NCBI RefSeq assembly: GCF_010015585.1
Contig: NW_022985088.1
Span: 64,678-128,677, forward strand
Direction of reading: 5' to 3'
Source of the DNA: Eremomyces bilateralis CBS 781.70
Taxonomy: Eukaryota; Ascomycota; Dothideomycetes; Eremomycetales; Eremomycetaceae
Length of the DNA: 64,000 nt
In this document: in pieces, positions 1 to 11,926 of the stretch
Position numbering within the stretch: position 1 is the stretch's first letter
How the letters are laid out: each line of letters begins with the position of its first letter
Notes under the pieces: model-generated
Told to the model about the DNA's origin: nothing
Database searches by the model: none
What the model saw: only the letters and a program-made list of their open reading frames with translations
Translations under genes and position numbers: made by a program

Positions 1-869
1 AAGCAGCGACACCCACAGCAACAACACCCACCAACAACTGACCGAAACCTGGCCGAACGGCGGCTGCAGCGCCAGGGGTACTGGAGCCGCCAGCTGCGCC
101 TCCGGGAGAGGGTGCACCGCCCTTGCAGGTCTCAGAGCCGACGCTGGCGAGCTCAACGCCGCCGACACCGGTGGAGTTCTGACAAGTGTCGCCGCCGGCG
201 ATGGTTGCGTCGGTGCGGAAGACGATGTCGGCGCACTGGTTAATCGGGTTAGCAACCCTTGCCATTATTCTGCCTCAATGCATTTGTGACCCCGTGACAC
301 ACGTCGCCATCCATGGCTACGATTGGAAGGGGAGGGGATGCTCACATTGTACAAGCTGGCACCACTGTGGGAAATCTGGATGATTTGGACGGATGCAGGC
401 TGGCCGTCGGTCAGGTTCAGGCCCGCAAGGGCTTCGCGGCCGGTTTCTGAGATGCAAAAGATCCCAGCGCCGGTTTGGTTGAACCCTTCGACGAGGCTGA
501 CGTTGAAAGAAGTGACCGCCTCACCGAGGCCCAGATTGATGTAAGTGAATGCCCACTCGTGGCTAACATTGGCACGAACGGTGCCGCCGGTCAATGGCCA
601 TGCGGTCCGGTTGGTGGTGCTGTTCTCCTGAGAGACACCGGCGCCTGCGATGGATGTTAAAAACTTGTTTCCGAAGGTATGCAGGATTCAATTGGTCAAA
701 TCATGGCTGGAAATCAAGTATCGAGAAGATCTAAAGAAAACGTACATGGCCAGGTCCATTGAGAACGATTGGAGGCAAAGGAATCCCCTCGCCAGTACGG
801 CTCCTGTAGCCGGAAATGGGCAGAGGCGAGCGTGAGGAGCGTAGTGAAGGTAATGAGTTGGGGAAGCAT
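1..869 (-). CDS. X325/Bim1-like GPI-anchored copper-binding surface protein (3' end cut by window)
   Basis: Three exons read on the minus strand: 869-746, 644-346 and 235 to beyond base 1. The ATG at 869 opens a signal peptide ending ASA, so the mature chain should begin with histidine (His18-Phe). An N-terminal histidine is the copper-brace residue of LPMO-like X325 proteins. The first two introns join WTWP to CAGVS and SLYN to CADIVF, restoring a continuous domain with paired cysteines and several N-glycosylation sites (NST, NRT, NVS, NQT, NLT). After the domain comes a Ser/Gly/Ala/Pro-rich linker and the start of a hydrophobic tail, as in a GPI-anchor signal, but the stop lies outside the window. 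Members of this family (Bim1 of Cryptococcus) take part in copper acquisition rather than polysaccharide cleavage. The exact substrate here is unknown. Confidence 0.85.
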
Positions 870-3587
870 CTTGATAGACTTGTGAACTCAATTGAAAGTG
901 GATAATTGACTTGAATTGATGCTATTTTTCGCAAGAGTATTGTGTTGGCGGTTGGGAATGAGGAATGAGAAAAATCAACATGCAGAAGCTGCCCCATGGA
1001 TACATGCCGCGGAACTTATACTCGGTAGCACCCCACTCGGCGATTGAGCAAGTTTGCTTTTCCGCGCCATTGGGACCCAATTCGAAGTCAGACTTCAAAG
1101 GCAGGGTAATTGACTAGCCATTCATCGCGCAGCTCGCCTGTTATCTTCTCGTGGCGGCCAGTTCAAGCCTCCAGTGCATTTTGAAGGGAATATGTGATGC
1201 AGCGAGCAGGAAACCCATGAACAAAGGGCTTGGAATATGCGGAAGCTGCTACACGGATGATCGAATGTACTCAGCGCTATACTGGGTGCGTTCAAGATGG
1301 ATTGGCCAATTGCGAGAACAACGGGCTACCGCATGCGGTAAACCCAAGCTTGCCCTGCACGTCCACACGATCGGTCCCCTGGCACAGTGATCTTCTGTCC
1401 AGTAGAGGTCTAGAGCATAGCCAAGGGGACGGACATCGGGCTGCAAATCCGAGAGCCATGGCAAGCTCCCGAGTTGGTTCTCCGTTATTCTTTCGCTAGT
1501 GCCGGCTACAGATCCTACGGTATATCAACCAGTCCAGGATGGTTTTACAAGAACTCAAGATGTTCAGAACGATTGTGCTAGTTGATCCGCCTTGGAAGAT
1601 TGCTCCTCTCGTGTTTCTTGTTCCACTAGGCATCTAGTATGGATCGAATGCCTAATGATCGATACCTAAATTTATTGCAGTTGTTTAAGCAGGTAGCGAA
1701 GTCGCATGACCGACCCTTGCTATGGCGCACGCCGGATGCCGTAATACAGCGTGGAGACCGAACAGGAAAGTGTTAGAGTTACTGGAGTGAGTTCGGTGTA
1801 CGGTTTAGTGCCCGTTATTCGGATCATCAGGTAAACTGAAAGTCAATAATAGGACAGTATTACGAAAACACCAACGGGGAAGGAGGTGAGAGAATGGTGA
1901 AGCAAGAAGTGAGGTTGGAAATGTGCGCAAACTACCTCAACTGTTCGGTGCGCTAGCAGGGGGAGTTCTGCGTCCTCGGGAAGTCGCGATGGAGTTGGCC
2001 AATCAGATCTGCAGTTTGGCCCTGACCATGTCCGATTTGCGCAGTTGCGGGGATATCACCCCCAGGCCCTGCCACATGCCCGCAAGCTGCCAATGCGGTT
2101 CGCTTTGAATCCTCATTCACTGTGTGGATTTCATTGTGTTGGCAACTGACATCTTCTCCCGGTTGGCGGCTAGAGTCTCCGATCCGGAATTGGATTATGG
2201 ATCCGACCATCCGGTTCTCGGTCGTGATGTGTGTGTTACCAGAATAAGGGAATCCTTCAGACTGGGGACGAAGCCGCCTTGTGGCCTTGTTGACTCGACA
2301 ACATATCGGAGGATCCAATCCCATGATCCCATCATTCCATGTCATTGATGCTGCAGCTGAAACGATTCAAGATGAACGCTCAAGGCCGAAGTTCCATGAT
2401 TGAAGCATTTTGATAAAGTTAACGATTGAAATGAACAAGCCCAACACCATCATTGACAATTGATGATGGATAATAATGGCACCAGAATTCGCAATTCGCA
2501 AGACTCTCGCCCGTTACGCCGACCTACCTTATATTCTCGCCTCAACCGGACCGTAATTCGGATGTTTGACATGTTACAAGGGGTGTGATATGAGAACAGG
2601 GTATTCGCACAAAGTTGCGCAGCGGACAGCACTTTGGCAAGGATTGAGCGCTACGGCCGGCTCAAGAAGATGGCCGGTGGTGCTCTTGTTGTGCGTTAGT
2701 ATGGAAGCGTGTCGTGGATGGTATCGAAGCCGTCCCTCTCCGCTCAGGTGCCAGTAAGGGGTTGGCGCATGATATGACCAGCTCTCTGGCGAGGCGAAAC
2801 GTGTTCGCGAGGACGATTGCAAAGGTTTTTAAGTAGCCCCCTCAACGCTTCGGTAAGCTGGATTACCCGTGGTGTAAATATATCGTGTGTCTTGATCGTG
2901 GAGCAACCTTTGCCTCGTTGGTGGGAGTCGCGAGAGGAACAAGGCGACGGATGCTGGTCTGACGGTGGTGATTTCCTTTTGGTGGGCAATGATGGAATTC
3001 AATGGTCTTGCTGAACTGCTGGAAGTAGAGGCAGATGCAGGGTGTGCATGGTAAAGTTATGCGTGGCTAGGAATTGGAAACGATATTGTGGTGTTGATGC
3101 TCATGTACGATCAAGAGTCTTGGATCAGGCCAACATGCCCGAGAACCGGTAGATCACCAATCAGTCAACCTCAACCCTCACTCAAGACCATCCCACCAGT
3201 TCGCTTTAATATGCCCATTGCATTAATTCTGGGAATAGAGTGGATTATGGATATCTAAGTAACGCCCCTCCCCGTCCATGCACCACCCGCTCGTGCGGCT
3301 CGATTGTAGAAAGAAGCCCTCGTGAGATCGTGACGAAAAAAGAAATTGACCTGTCGCAAGGATAGGGGTGCGGATAGATGTAGTAGGCGGCGATCCCCTC
3401 CCCTCGCCATTGAAACTTTTAATGATTAGCTGCCGCCGTGGATGGACTCCCAGGTCCTCGCCGCCGCCTTTTGATTCGTTGGTACGCCCCTTTCCGAACC
3501 GTCGTCGAACGAAGATGCCACCAAAATCCTCCCGGCAAGCAGTACTAGCATCAACTCCACCGGTAGAGAAGTGTGAGCGTCTCGTCA
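870..3587. other. Intergenic region with no convincing gene
   Basis: The first few hundred bases upstream of 869 must hold the promoter of the X325 gene, and the right end is the 3' flank of the LAMTOR2-like gene. Open frames here are short, overlap in several frames and show no recognisable domain or splice pattern. I see no RNA gene or repeat of note. Confidence 0.5.
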
Positions 3588-4573
3588 CTAAGGAAAGCTC
3601 GCGTCGATGGGCATCTGGAAGCCTTTCACGGAGAACTCATTCCGAACATAGACTGCCACTGAGTCCAACTTCTTGCGCTGCACATGCAACGCCCCCAGCC
3701 GGATGTCCTTCTCGTAATCCGACAGCTCCTCCCACGTTTTCCCACCGTTGAGTGGCGCCGGCTTGACAGCACGCGCTTTTTGCGCCGTTGTGGATTCCTG
3801 GCTGGCGGAGGACGATGGACGCGAGCCGTCGGTGCCTTTCGGGGATGGGGCGCCGGAGGGGGTCCCTTGACGTTGCCGATCGGTGGGGACGGTGGGCGGG
3901 AAGCGCGGCGATCCAACCCACTCGGCGTGCGTCTTGAATTCCGTCAGGGTTCCGCGCGGGGCTGTCCCCATTAGGACGAGGATCAGATTCGCCTGGATCT
4001 CGCGCGCGAGGACGCTGCATTTCTTCTCGGGATATTGGATCGTGAGGGCGTTGAGTTTCCGGGGTCCCTTGGTCGATGTCTTGGAGGGTTTCCGGTATGG
4101 ATCCGAAGCGGATGCATGGAAGTGGTGGGCACCAGCGGTCATGGCAATTGAAAATGAACTCGGGTCCTTGCGGTCGAAATCGTTCCAGGCAAGGGTTACC
4201 ATAGCGGCGATCTCCTTGGCCTCATTGGTGTCAACAGGGGTGGAATATGCGATCAGAGTGCCATTGCGAGACATGAGGCTACACACAAAGTTAGTGAAAG
4301 ACAATTGAGTTATAGGCGGGCATATTCAGAGTGAGTATCTTGTGGAGTCAATGGAGCGCCCGGGCCTTCTGGTCTACGTGAACCTGATAAACCCGTGCCA
4401 ATCACTCTCAATAGAGATGTACGAAGAGGTTCCAATATGCAGGGTAGACTCTCGAATTGCATATTGACATCGTTCAATGAGAGAATGAGGGGGTGCACTT
4501 ACAAAATGTGAGGATAGATGGCTTTGTCGACATTTTTGGTGAGAAGCTCACTGATACCCTTGATCTGGAGCAT
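3588..4573 (-). CDS. LAMTOR2-like roadblock/LC7 protein (candidate Ragulator/EGO subunit)
   Basis: Two exons: 4573-4503 and 4278-3588, with a 224-base intron (GTAAGT donor, TGTAG acceptor), giving 253 residues. The N-terminus MLQIKGISELLTK, followed by an MSRNGTLIAYS strand and a helix around AAMVTLAWNDFDR, follows the order of LAMTOR2 (p14), which starts MLRPKAL and has an NNEGSLLAYS strand. LAMTOR2 pairs with LAMTOR3 on lysosome or vacuole membranes to scaffold Rag GTPases and TORC1. Known LAMTOR2 is about 125 residues. This protein is twice as long, with a Pro/Ser-rich linker from about residue 130 and a charged C-terminal segment (around WEELSDYEKDIRLGAL). The ATG at 4573 was chosen because it matches the family start. 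The frame is open further upstream to an ATG at 4873, so a longer N-terminus cannot be excluded. Confidence 0.65.
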
Positions 4574-5871
4574 ATCGGCTGAGCTTAAGAGTTCAGTCGA
4601 TGTCAAGGCGTCTAAATCTCTAGGGAGATGTGATAGAGAGCGGGGGGATGGGGATTCGACTGCGGTCTCGTTGGATGTCGACTCAAGTGGCCGCTGGCGA
4701 AGCCGGGAGCGAGTGACAGATTGAGCGAGTCTGTTCAAAGAATTCGGTGGTGAGGGAGAGTTCGAGGAACCAGAGATACGCCGAAACGATCCCCAATGAC
4801 TGAATGCAGTTAGTCTCTTTGCGTCCACATCGAATACCCGATCCAACGGCGCCCAGCTGAAGACGTGACCCATGACGGCGGTAAGAGAGAAGACCAAGAT
4901 TATTATTAATAAAAAAAGGAAAGATTATGCAGGATAGAGTAGACTGAGAGGTATGAAAGAAGATGGAGAGAGAGGTAGAGAGGCGAATTGACAGGCGCGC
5001 TGAAAGTGAACAGTGTGATAACGAAAGGGACCCGCGCAGCAGGAAAGTGAAACATGATGGCACTCACTTTTTGAAAGTGAATTTATTATCAGGAACCACT
5101 GTCGAACTATAGTCGCCGAGATAACTGCACGAAATCCGACGAAGTCCTCCCTCTAAGCCTGGAAATATATCAGTTGAAGCTGGTAAAGGAGTCCTGTGAA
5201 TGGGAAAGGATCGCGATAGGAGAATAACCTAGGAATTATGATAATAATGGACGCTTGAAGGCACATCTCACCTTTTAGTTCTAGATAATAGGCAAATCCG
5301 TATATCGGCCGGGTTTTCTTTTGTAAAGACTGTTAAGGACGAGGAATGGAATCACATTGAGTTGGAGGGAGTTGTGGAGGGATGGAGCTACGATGTTTAG
5401 GTAGTTGATGATCTATGGCGCTTGGGCGTTGCCGCCTGAGGCGTTAAGGAAGAAGAATAGGACAATGGGCCAATACAAATTGAAAGGCACGTGCCCAGCC
5501 ATTCAATTCATCAAATCATCAGTTCATCACCCATCAGGGTATCACCACGTTCATGGAGTACTTTAGCACGAATTGGAGAGATAAGGGACTTAAATGGCAA
5601 TGAAGGCTCTATTCATGGGAACCATCGATGCCAATTGAGAGGTCTACACGATGTGCCTTTACTTGAAGAAATGACCACTCGGCAAATAGCATATCCGTCA
5701 GTTCCTGCTTCCTCTGGATTCGTCCAAACCAACCCCCAGCCGGCTGGCGTCATCGCCGAGCTCGCAGCTAAGCTCTCTTCGTGTGGCTGTTATCGCGATA
5801 CCCCTCCAAGCCACTGTGCTGATTGCTGCTTCTCTTTTATCGTGAACCACTTCAATTGTGCGTATCCGTAG
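4574..5871. other. Divergent intergenic region between the LAMTOR2-like gene and glyoxalase I
   Basis: Both flanking genes start here and read outward, so the region should hold both promoters. The left part (to about 5060) is pyrimidine-rich on the minus strand, as expected of a fungal 5' leader. No separate gene is supported. Confidence 0.45.
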
Positions 5872-7040
5872 ATGTTTCGTGCTGCCACTAGATCCTTTGC
5901 AAGTCAAATTCCCAAGATGGCCTCCAATCCTTCCAAATATAAGTTTAACCATTCCATGTGAGTCCACCAAGTCTCCATGTCCGCGATCCCACGACGCTGA
6001 CCCCGAGTCGAGGCTTCGGGTGAAAGACCCCCAAGTATCGGTCAAGTTCTACGAGTTTATCGGCATGAAACTCATCAACAAGATCCAGAATCCCGACGTG
6101 AAATTCGACGTCTACTTCCTAGCGTACGACACACCGTCCGCCGTCTCCGCGGGGAAGCACTGGACGGACCGCGAGGGCATCATCGAGCTGACGCACAACT
6201 ATGGCACCGAAAACGACCCGGACTATAAGGTCCACACGGGCAACAGTGATCCGAAGGGGTTCGGGCACGTGTGCATCTCGGTGGATAATATCCAGGCGGC
6301 TTGTAAGCGGTTGGAGGATGCGGGTTATAGGTTCCAGAAGAAACTCACGGATGGACGCATGCGGCATATCGCTTTTGCTCTCGATCCGGATGGTTACTGG
6401 GTTGAGATAATCGGGCAGAAACCCCTGGAAGAGACCGAGGCGACCACGACGACTGATGTGACTACCTATCGCATGGTATGCCGGTTCACCAGCAGCCTCG
6501 GACATTCAATCACCGTTAACTTCCCCTCTAGAACCACACCATGATCCGCGTCAAGGATCCCGAGAAGTCCCTCGCCTTCTACCAAGACATCTGCGGCATG
6601 AACCTCGTCCGCACCCACGAAGTCGCAGCCGCCAGCTTCAACCTCTACTTCCTCAGCTACGGCGCGTCACCCGCGGACGGACCGAGCGGAGTCAGCCCGA
6701 TGGCCGGTCAGGAGGGCCTCCTGGAATTGACGTGGAACTACGGGACTGAGAAAGACGCTGATTTCAAGTACCATGACGGCAATGCGGAGCCGCAGGGGTT
6801 CGGGCACATTTGTCTTGCCGTGGATGATTTGGAGGAGGCGTGTAAGCGGTTTGAAGAGAAAGGGGTCAATTGGAGGAAGAGGCTGACGGACGGCCGAATG
6901 AAGAATATTGCTTTCATTCTAGGTGAGACCTCTGGATGGGACAATTACTCGGTGTGTACTGACAGTTGCTTGCAGATCCGGATGGATACTGGATCGAGAT
7001 CGTGCAGAATGAGAAACTCAAGCAACGATCAAACTGGTAG
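5872..7040 (+). CDS. glo1: Glyoxalase I (lactoylglutathione lyase), two-domain fungal type
   Basis: Four exons: 5872-5957, 6013-6475, 6532-6922 and 6976-7040, giving 334 residues. The enzyme isomerises the glutathione hemithioacetal of methylglyoxal to S-lactoylglutathione. Two tandem VOC domains follow each other, at roughly residues 25-175 and 182-330. Each has its own apparent metal set: His (NHSM and NHTM), Glu (IIELTHN and LLELTWN), His (GFGHV and GFGHI) and Glu (GYWVEI and GYWIEI). This is the yeast Glo1 arrangement with two active sites. Introns lie at equivalent places before the start of the second domain and before its last strand. The first 15 residues (MFRAATRSFASQIPK) look like a mitochondrial presequence, and a second ATG follows immediately at residue 16. 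The gene is convergent with the serine-pathway gene, 284 bases away. Confidence 0.95.
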
Positions 7041-7324
7041 GTTGTCATAGACCGAATGAGGTGCTCAGTCCTTCCGGCTTGGATCTTCGGTTTAAGTGGC
7101 CATCCTCAAAAATCTGCCTCCAATGGCTGTGCAAAGACAGGTTCGAAGCTGTAGAATATCACTTCAAATAGATTGGAAATTCCTTGCGACCTACTCGCTA
7201 AAGGGTCCTCCGACATTGACCAAGACATGAAACGGAGAAAAGGTGGATAGTCCGGCTCTCATTGCGAAGTTGCTAACATCAGTATATATCCTGTTATTCA
7301 TTCCACTCCACACTCGTTGCCATC

Positions 7325-9210
7325 TCACAAAGTAACCACGCTCGCCTCCAAAACCCCCTCCTCTCCAATCAGCCCCTTCACCACCGCATCCTCCACCGGC
7401 CGATCCACCTCCAAAATCATCAACGCCTCATTCTCCGATTCCACCCCCCCGTTCCCCTCAAACGTCTTCCCCCCCGTCCGCAGCGGCGCCACGCTCATGT
7501 ACCGGATATTCACCCCGGCTTTCCCCAGCCGCGACCCCACGAACCCGATCTTCCCCACGCTGTCGAAGTTCCGGCAGATCAACAGCGTCCCCGCCGGCAC
7601 GAAGTTCGTCGAGAACCGGTCCAGCGTGCGGATGTACGGCGTGTTCGCCGACACGAAGCCCTGGATCTCCTGCTCCTCCTCCGTGGCGTCCGCGCTCGCG
7701 CCGCTCGAGCGGGAGAGGCGCGCCTTCAGCGTCACCGAGGCGGCGTACCCCTTCTCGTCCACGTTCTCGCGCGATCGCGACTCGTTGATCGTGATCCCTC
7801 GCTCTTTCGCCACCAGTTCTGCGTTAACGATGTTCACGTTCGTACCATCCGGCCCCGCGATCGTCGCCAGCAGGCCCTTCACCAGCGCCGCGAACAACGG
7901 TTTCGTGGTGTTCAGGTTCGCTAACGCGCCTTCGTAGATCAGGTCGAACGTCGTGCGGAAATGCGCGTTCGTCCCGGGTAGGCCGTCGCGGCGATAGCGC
8001 GCGCAATGCTGCGTGTACAGCGTCCCCATCTTCTCCACGAGCCCGACGAAGGGTTTTAGCGTGCCGTATTCCTCGGGGAGAATGAAAGGGGCGTTGACAG
8101 CGGACCGCGGCAGCTGGCCCGCGAGGATGAGAATCACCTGCTCGCAGACGTCCAGGGATACGTTCTCCTGCGCCTCGACGGTGCTGGCCCCGAGATGCGG
8201 GGTGGCGACGACGGCGGGGTGGGCGATGAGGCGGGAGGTCACGGAGTCGGGCTGCGGAGGCTCGGAGGTGAAAACGTCGAGGCCGGCGCCGGCGATGGTT
8301 TGGGCGGAGAGGGCGGAGAGGAGGGCCGCTTCGTCGATCATGCCGCCTCGAGCGACGTTGAGGAGGCGCGCGGTGGGCTTCATGATGGCGAGCTCGGCGG
8401 CGCCGATCATCCCTTTTGTGCTGGCAATTAGGGGGGTGTGGATGGTGAAGAAGTCCGCGAGGGGGAGGAGGTCTTTGATAGATGGGTAGAGGGTGACGTT
8501 CGCCGCGGCGGCGATATTGGGATTGGCATAGGGGTCATAGGCGATCAAGTTCATGCCCAAGCCTCCGGCTTGACGAGCAACGGTGAGTCCCACTGGTAAA
8601 AGAGTTCGTTAGATGAGTCGAATCAGATTTAGCTACTCTCCATATTCACCCGGAGATCAAGATACAACTTACCCTTCCCGAGTCCTACAATCGCCAATGT
8701 CTTTCCCTTCACCTCAACACCCACAAGTCGGCTCCTCTCCCATTTCCCGGCTTTGAGACTCGCACAGGCATCGCCGACATTCCTTGCAACGGCCATCATC
8801 ACTGTCCAGAACCATCAGTCGGACATCATCAAATTGGAATTGTCCCCTTGATACTCACATGCGATGGTATGTTCCGCCGCCGCATTGATATTCCCCACTG
8901 GACTATTCACAACAATCACTCCCAACGTCGTCGCCGTCGCTACATCGACATTATCCACGCCGACGCCGGCCCTCGCCACGACCTTCAACTTCTTGCCGGC
9001 CCTCAGCAGCTCGGCCGTCACCTTCGTCTCGCTACGGACGATGAGGGCATCGTAGTCCGGGATGATCCGGAGGAGCTCCTCGGGGCTGAGGCCATGCTTC
9101 TGATGGATCGTGGTCGACTTCTTGAGGATCTCGATGCCGTCTGGGGAGATTTTCTCGGGGATGAGGATCTTAGGGAGGGCGGGTTGGAAGCCGGGGGCGG
9201 GGATGGGCAT
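7325..9210 (-). CDS. serA: D-3-phosphoglycerate dehydrogenase
   Basis: Three exons: 9210-8859, 8801-8673 and 8592-7325, giving 582 residues. The enzyme oxidises 3-phosphoglycerate to 3-phosphohydroxypyruvate with NAD, the first committed step of serine synthesis. An N-terminal substrate-binding part (to about residue 105) is followed by the Rossmann NAD domain. The glycine motif LAIVGLGKVGLTVARQ spans the second intron, and catalytic residues appear in LLNVARGGMIDE, the Glu of FTSEPP and the His of ATPHLG. An allosteric ASB-type domain (residues about 320-470) and a C-terminal ACT domain ending ALMILEVDRP complete a long, type-I enzyme. Such regulatory domains usually mediate serine inhibition. 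The coding region is GC-rich. The reading frame is intact. Confidence 0.95.
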
Positions 9211-10597
9211 GGCGGATGGTCAAAGGGGTGGGCTATCTTGACACAGGTCAATGAGAAGGGGCCACTGGCGGCACGAACAAGGTTCACTGAAAGACGAAAG
9301 GGAAGAAGGACTTGACGATGACTGTGACAGTAATCAAAGAATGAAACAGGTTGGCTTCGCGCTCACCCCGCGGGAGGACATGGCCTGAATGAAATAGAAA
9401 AAGCACCTCCGGCTAGACCTTTCCATCGTTTGCCAATCGCACTCCACTCGACTCAGCCACGGTCACCTAATTTTTCGCCGGCATGCCGCGCCGTATGTGT
9501 TACGTTGTGCTAATTCACACAGCAGATCCGTTGGGTGACTTGTGTTGCTGGATGAAGCAAAGCCTGGGCCGGTTGCGGAGACGCTAAGATTTGCGCCAGG
9601 ACGTTTTTTATGGCGTTCCCCCACGTTAACCCCGCAGCGTGAGTCGTGGGCAATGCGGGATGGAGGGGGAGATGAGGTCCTCGTCACGTCGTGGCGCCGA
9701 TGGCAATCCTTCCGACTGGTTTCCCTGGGTTTATATTACGGTCAATTGCATCAAAGACCATGATTTATCATTACTGTGATAGGGTCCATAGCCTACCTAC
9801 TTCAGTGCCCAAGAATGTGACAGCATGGGATGAAACGTTATACGATGCCATCCTACTACCTCGTCTGTCCAAGCCGTAACTCGCGAAGACTCCTAAGAAG
9901 CGGAGACACCACATCGGAACCGCTCTAGGAAAAAGTAATCTCCGATTTTAGGATCTCTCGATGCTTCCGTGTGTTCGTCTCCGATTTCTAGCCGAGTCAA
10001 ATGAGGCGACAGGCGTTCGTGACAGTCGCCTTTGAAGCACGCCGTCCGAATAATATCTCCTGTTACTCGACAAGCACACGGGAACGAGGCGCCTTTTCTG
10101 CTGTACAGTCATCAACCGAGTGGGGGTCATGTCACATAGAACAATAGCACTAGGATGGAACAGGAAAATACGATCATAATTCGATAATTCCACAATGATT
10201 CGCATACACGTTCGATCGAGGAAACTCATTCTAGCACTAGTTTCGCCACCCCCCATCAACACCCTCGGAGGGTTGGAACCCCCGAACCCGTCTCCACGCT
10301 CCCGGTATTGGCCCCCTTCCTGCGGTAGGATTGAAAGATAGTTGACGTGAGGGGGGAAAAGCGAAGGTCAGAACAATTAGTTGCGATGGAGGCTCGCTGG
10401 CACGGGCCGAGGACAATTGTCCGATGTCCCGAGAGTATCCCACCGTGATGAACGATTCGATCTCATGCCGTGAATGGAAGCGCTGCGAAACCTCGGATTT
10501 GGCCATGGAATCGCTCCGGATGATTAGTGTGGCTCTATGGTCTTCAAGGGATGAACAGTGCTCCTCCGCTGCGCTTCACTCTGCAGGTGAATCCACA
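9211..10597. other. Intergenic region upstream of serA and downstream of pkaR
   Basis: The left part is the promoter side of the serine gene and the right part is the 3' flank of pkaR. Only short, mutually overlapping open frames occur. I see no RNA gene or mobile element. Confidence 0.45.
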
Positions 10598-11926
10598 TCA
10601 CTCCTTCGACAACGGGTCCACCTCCTCCATCCCCGCCTGGCCCCGTCTCGGATCGTTCCGCCGCATGATGCTCTCCACCGGCCCCAGTAATCTCTGGAAT
10701 GCGTCCTTGCCCATGGTGGCAACCTTCACCTCGGACTTGCTAATGACGCTCGCCGCGCGCGGCTGATCGTCGAGCAGCGCCAGCTCGCCGAAGTAGCCGC
10801 CCTTCTCAATCCGGTTGATGGGCTTGTCGGCGCCGCGCTTGAACACCTCCGCTTCCCCCTGCTCGACGATGTAGAACGCGTCGCCCGGGTCCCCTTCGCG
10901 GATGATGGTAGTGCCGGGCGGGTATTTCTTGCTCTCCAGCGCGTCGGCGATCTTGCTGCGCTCGTACGGCGTCAGGGTCACGAACAGCGGGACCTCCTCG
11001 AGGAACTTCTCGTACATCCGGCGGCGCTGGAAGGCGCTGTCCATCAGGATGCGGCGGAACGTGACGCGGTCGAGCGCCCAGAGGGTGGAGGACTCGGCGG
11101 ACACGACGGAGGCGGCGCGCGGGGCGTTGTACATGAGGGCCAGCTCGCCGAAGGAACCGCCGGCGCCGACGGTGCCGACGTTGTTGCCGAGGCCCTCGAT
11201 GCCAGGTTGGATCTTGCCGGAGGGGTGGACAAAGACGTCGAAGGTGCCGGATTCGACGACGTAGAAGTTGTCGCCCTCGGCGCCTTGTTCGATGACTTTT
11301 ACGCCTTTGGCGGGGATGCGCTTCTCCTGTAGGGCGCCGAGAACCTGGGAGGACTGCTCCTCGTCGAGGTGGGCGAAGAGGAAGTTCTGGGCCACGGCGT
11401 TGGTGAGGCGGGTTTGTTGTTCCTTGGTCTTAGGATAGAATGGAGGGACCCAATTGGAGCTGAAGGTCGAGGCCGGGTCGAGGGACTCGGCGGAGACGGA
11501 GATACGACGGTTGAGGTTGTAATTATTGGGGAAGTTGGACGCGTCGCCACCTCCGGATGGGGGGGCACCAACGGATGCACTGAAGCCGCCAAAATTGAAT
11601 TGATGGCCGTCGGCGGTGGTTCCGTTGCCAGCATCGCGGGGGTTGGAGGCGTTCATGGTGGTGTCGAAAGGGTTGGAAGGGAAAGACGACGCGGTTGGGG
11701 AGGCGACGGCCTCATCTTCCTGCAACGCTTGCATTCCTCGGATGTTGGGGTCGACCATGCCGCTCTTGCGCGACTGCGGGTTGGCGACCAGGAATTCGTG
11801 CCGCTGCGAGGCGAGGCGGCGTTGGAAGTAGTCGGCGCAGAATTGAAGGATGTCGTCAGGGCTGGCTTCGATGAATTCGCGGTTGAGGGTATTGATTTCA
11901 TGGAAGTATTCCGGTGGAAGCGACAT
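10598..11926 (-). CDS. pkaR: cAMP-dependent protein kinase regulatory subunit
   Basis: A single uninterrupted frame encodes 442 residues starting at the ATG at 11926. The subunit binds and inhibits the PKA catalytic subunit until cAMP releases it. Residues 1-45 form the RIIa-like dimerisation and docking helix region. An inhibitor site RRISV lies at residues 140-144, with a phosphorylatable serine, which makes this an RII-type substrate inhibitor. Two cyclic-nucleotide-binding domains follow, each with an intact phosphate-binding cassette: FGELALMYNAPRA at 259-271 and FGELALLDDQPRA at 379-391. The linker between docking region and inhibitor site is Asn/Ser/Gly-rich. The gene is divergent from the SNF1 kinase gene across a 1.6-kb shared upstream region. 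Confidence 0.96.
   Translation of the reverse strand: MSLPPEYFHEINTLNREFIEASPDDILQFCADYFQRRLASQRHEFLVANPQSRKSGMVDPNIRGMQALQEDEAVASPTASSFPSNPFDTTMNASNPRDAGNGTTADGHQFNFGGFSASVGAPPSGGGDASNFPNNYNLNRRISVSAESLDPASTFSSNWVPPFYPKTKEQQTRLTNAVAQNFLFAHLDEEQSSQVLGALQEKRIPAKGVKVIEQGAEGDNFYVVESGTFDVFVHPSGKIQPGIEGLGNNVGTVGAGGSFGELALMYNAPRAASVVSAESSTLWALDRVTFRRILMDSAFQRRRMYEKFLEEVPLFVTLTPYERSKIADALESKKYPPGTTIIREGDPGDAFYIVEQGEAEVFKRGADKPINRIEKGGYFGELALLDDQPRAASVISKSEVKVATMGKDAFQRLLGPVESIMRRNDPRRGQAGMEEVDPLSKE

Noticed and set aside
1953-2345. 130-codon minus-strand open frame
   Set aside because: No recognisable motif, no splice or start support, composition as in random sequence.
4683-5063. 126-codon minus-strand open frame upstream of the LAMTOR2-like gene
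   Set aside because: Pyrimidine-rich Ser/Leu translation typical of a 5' leader. It overlaps the leader in another frame.
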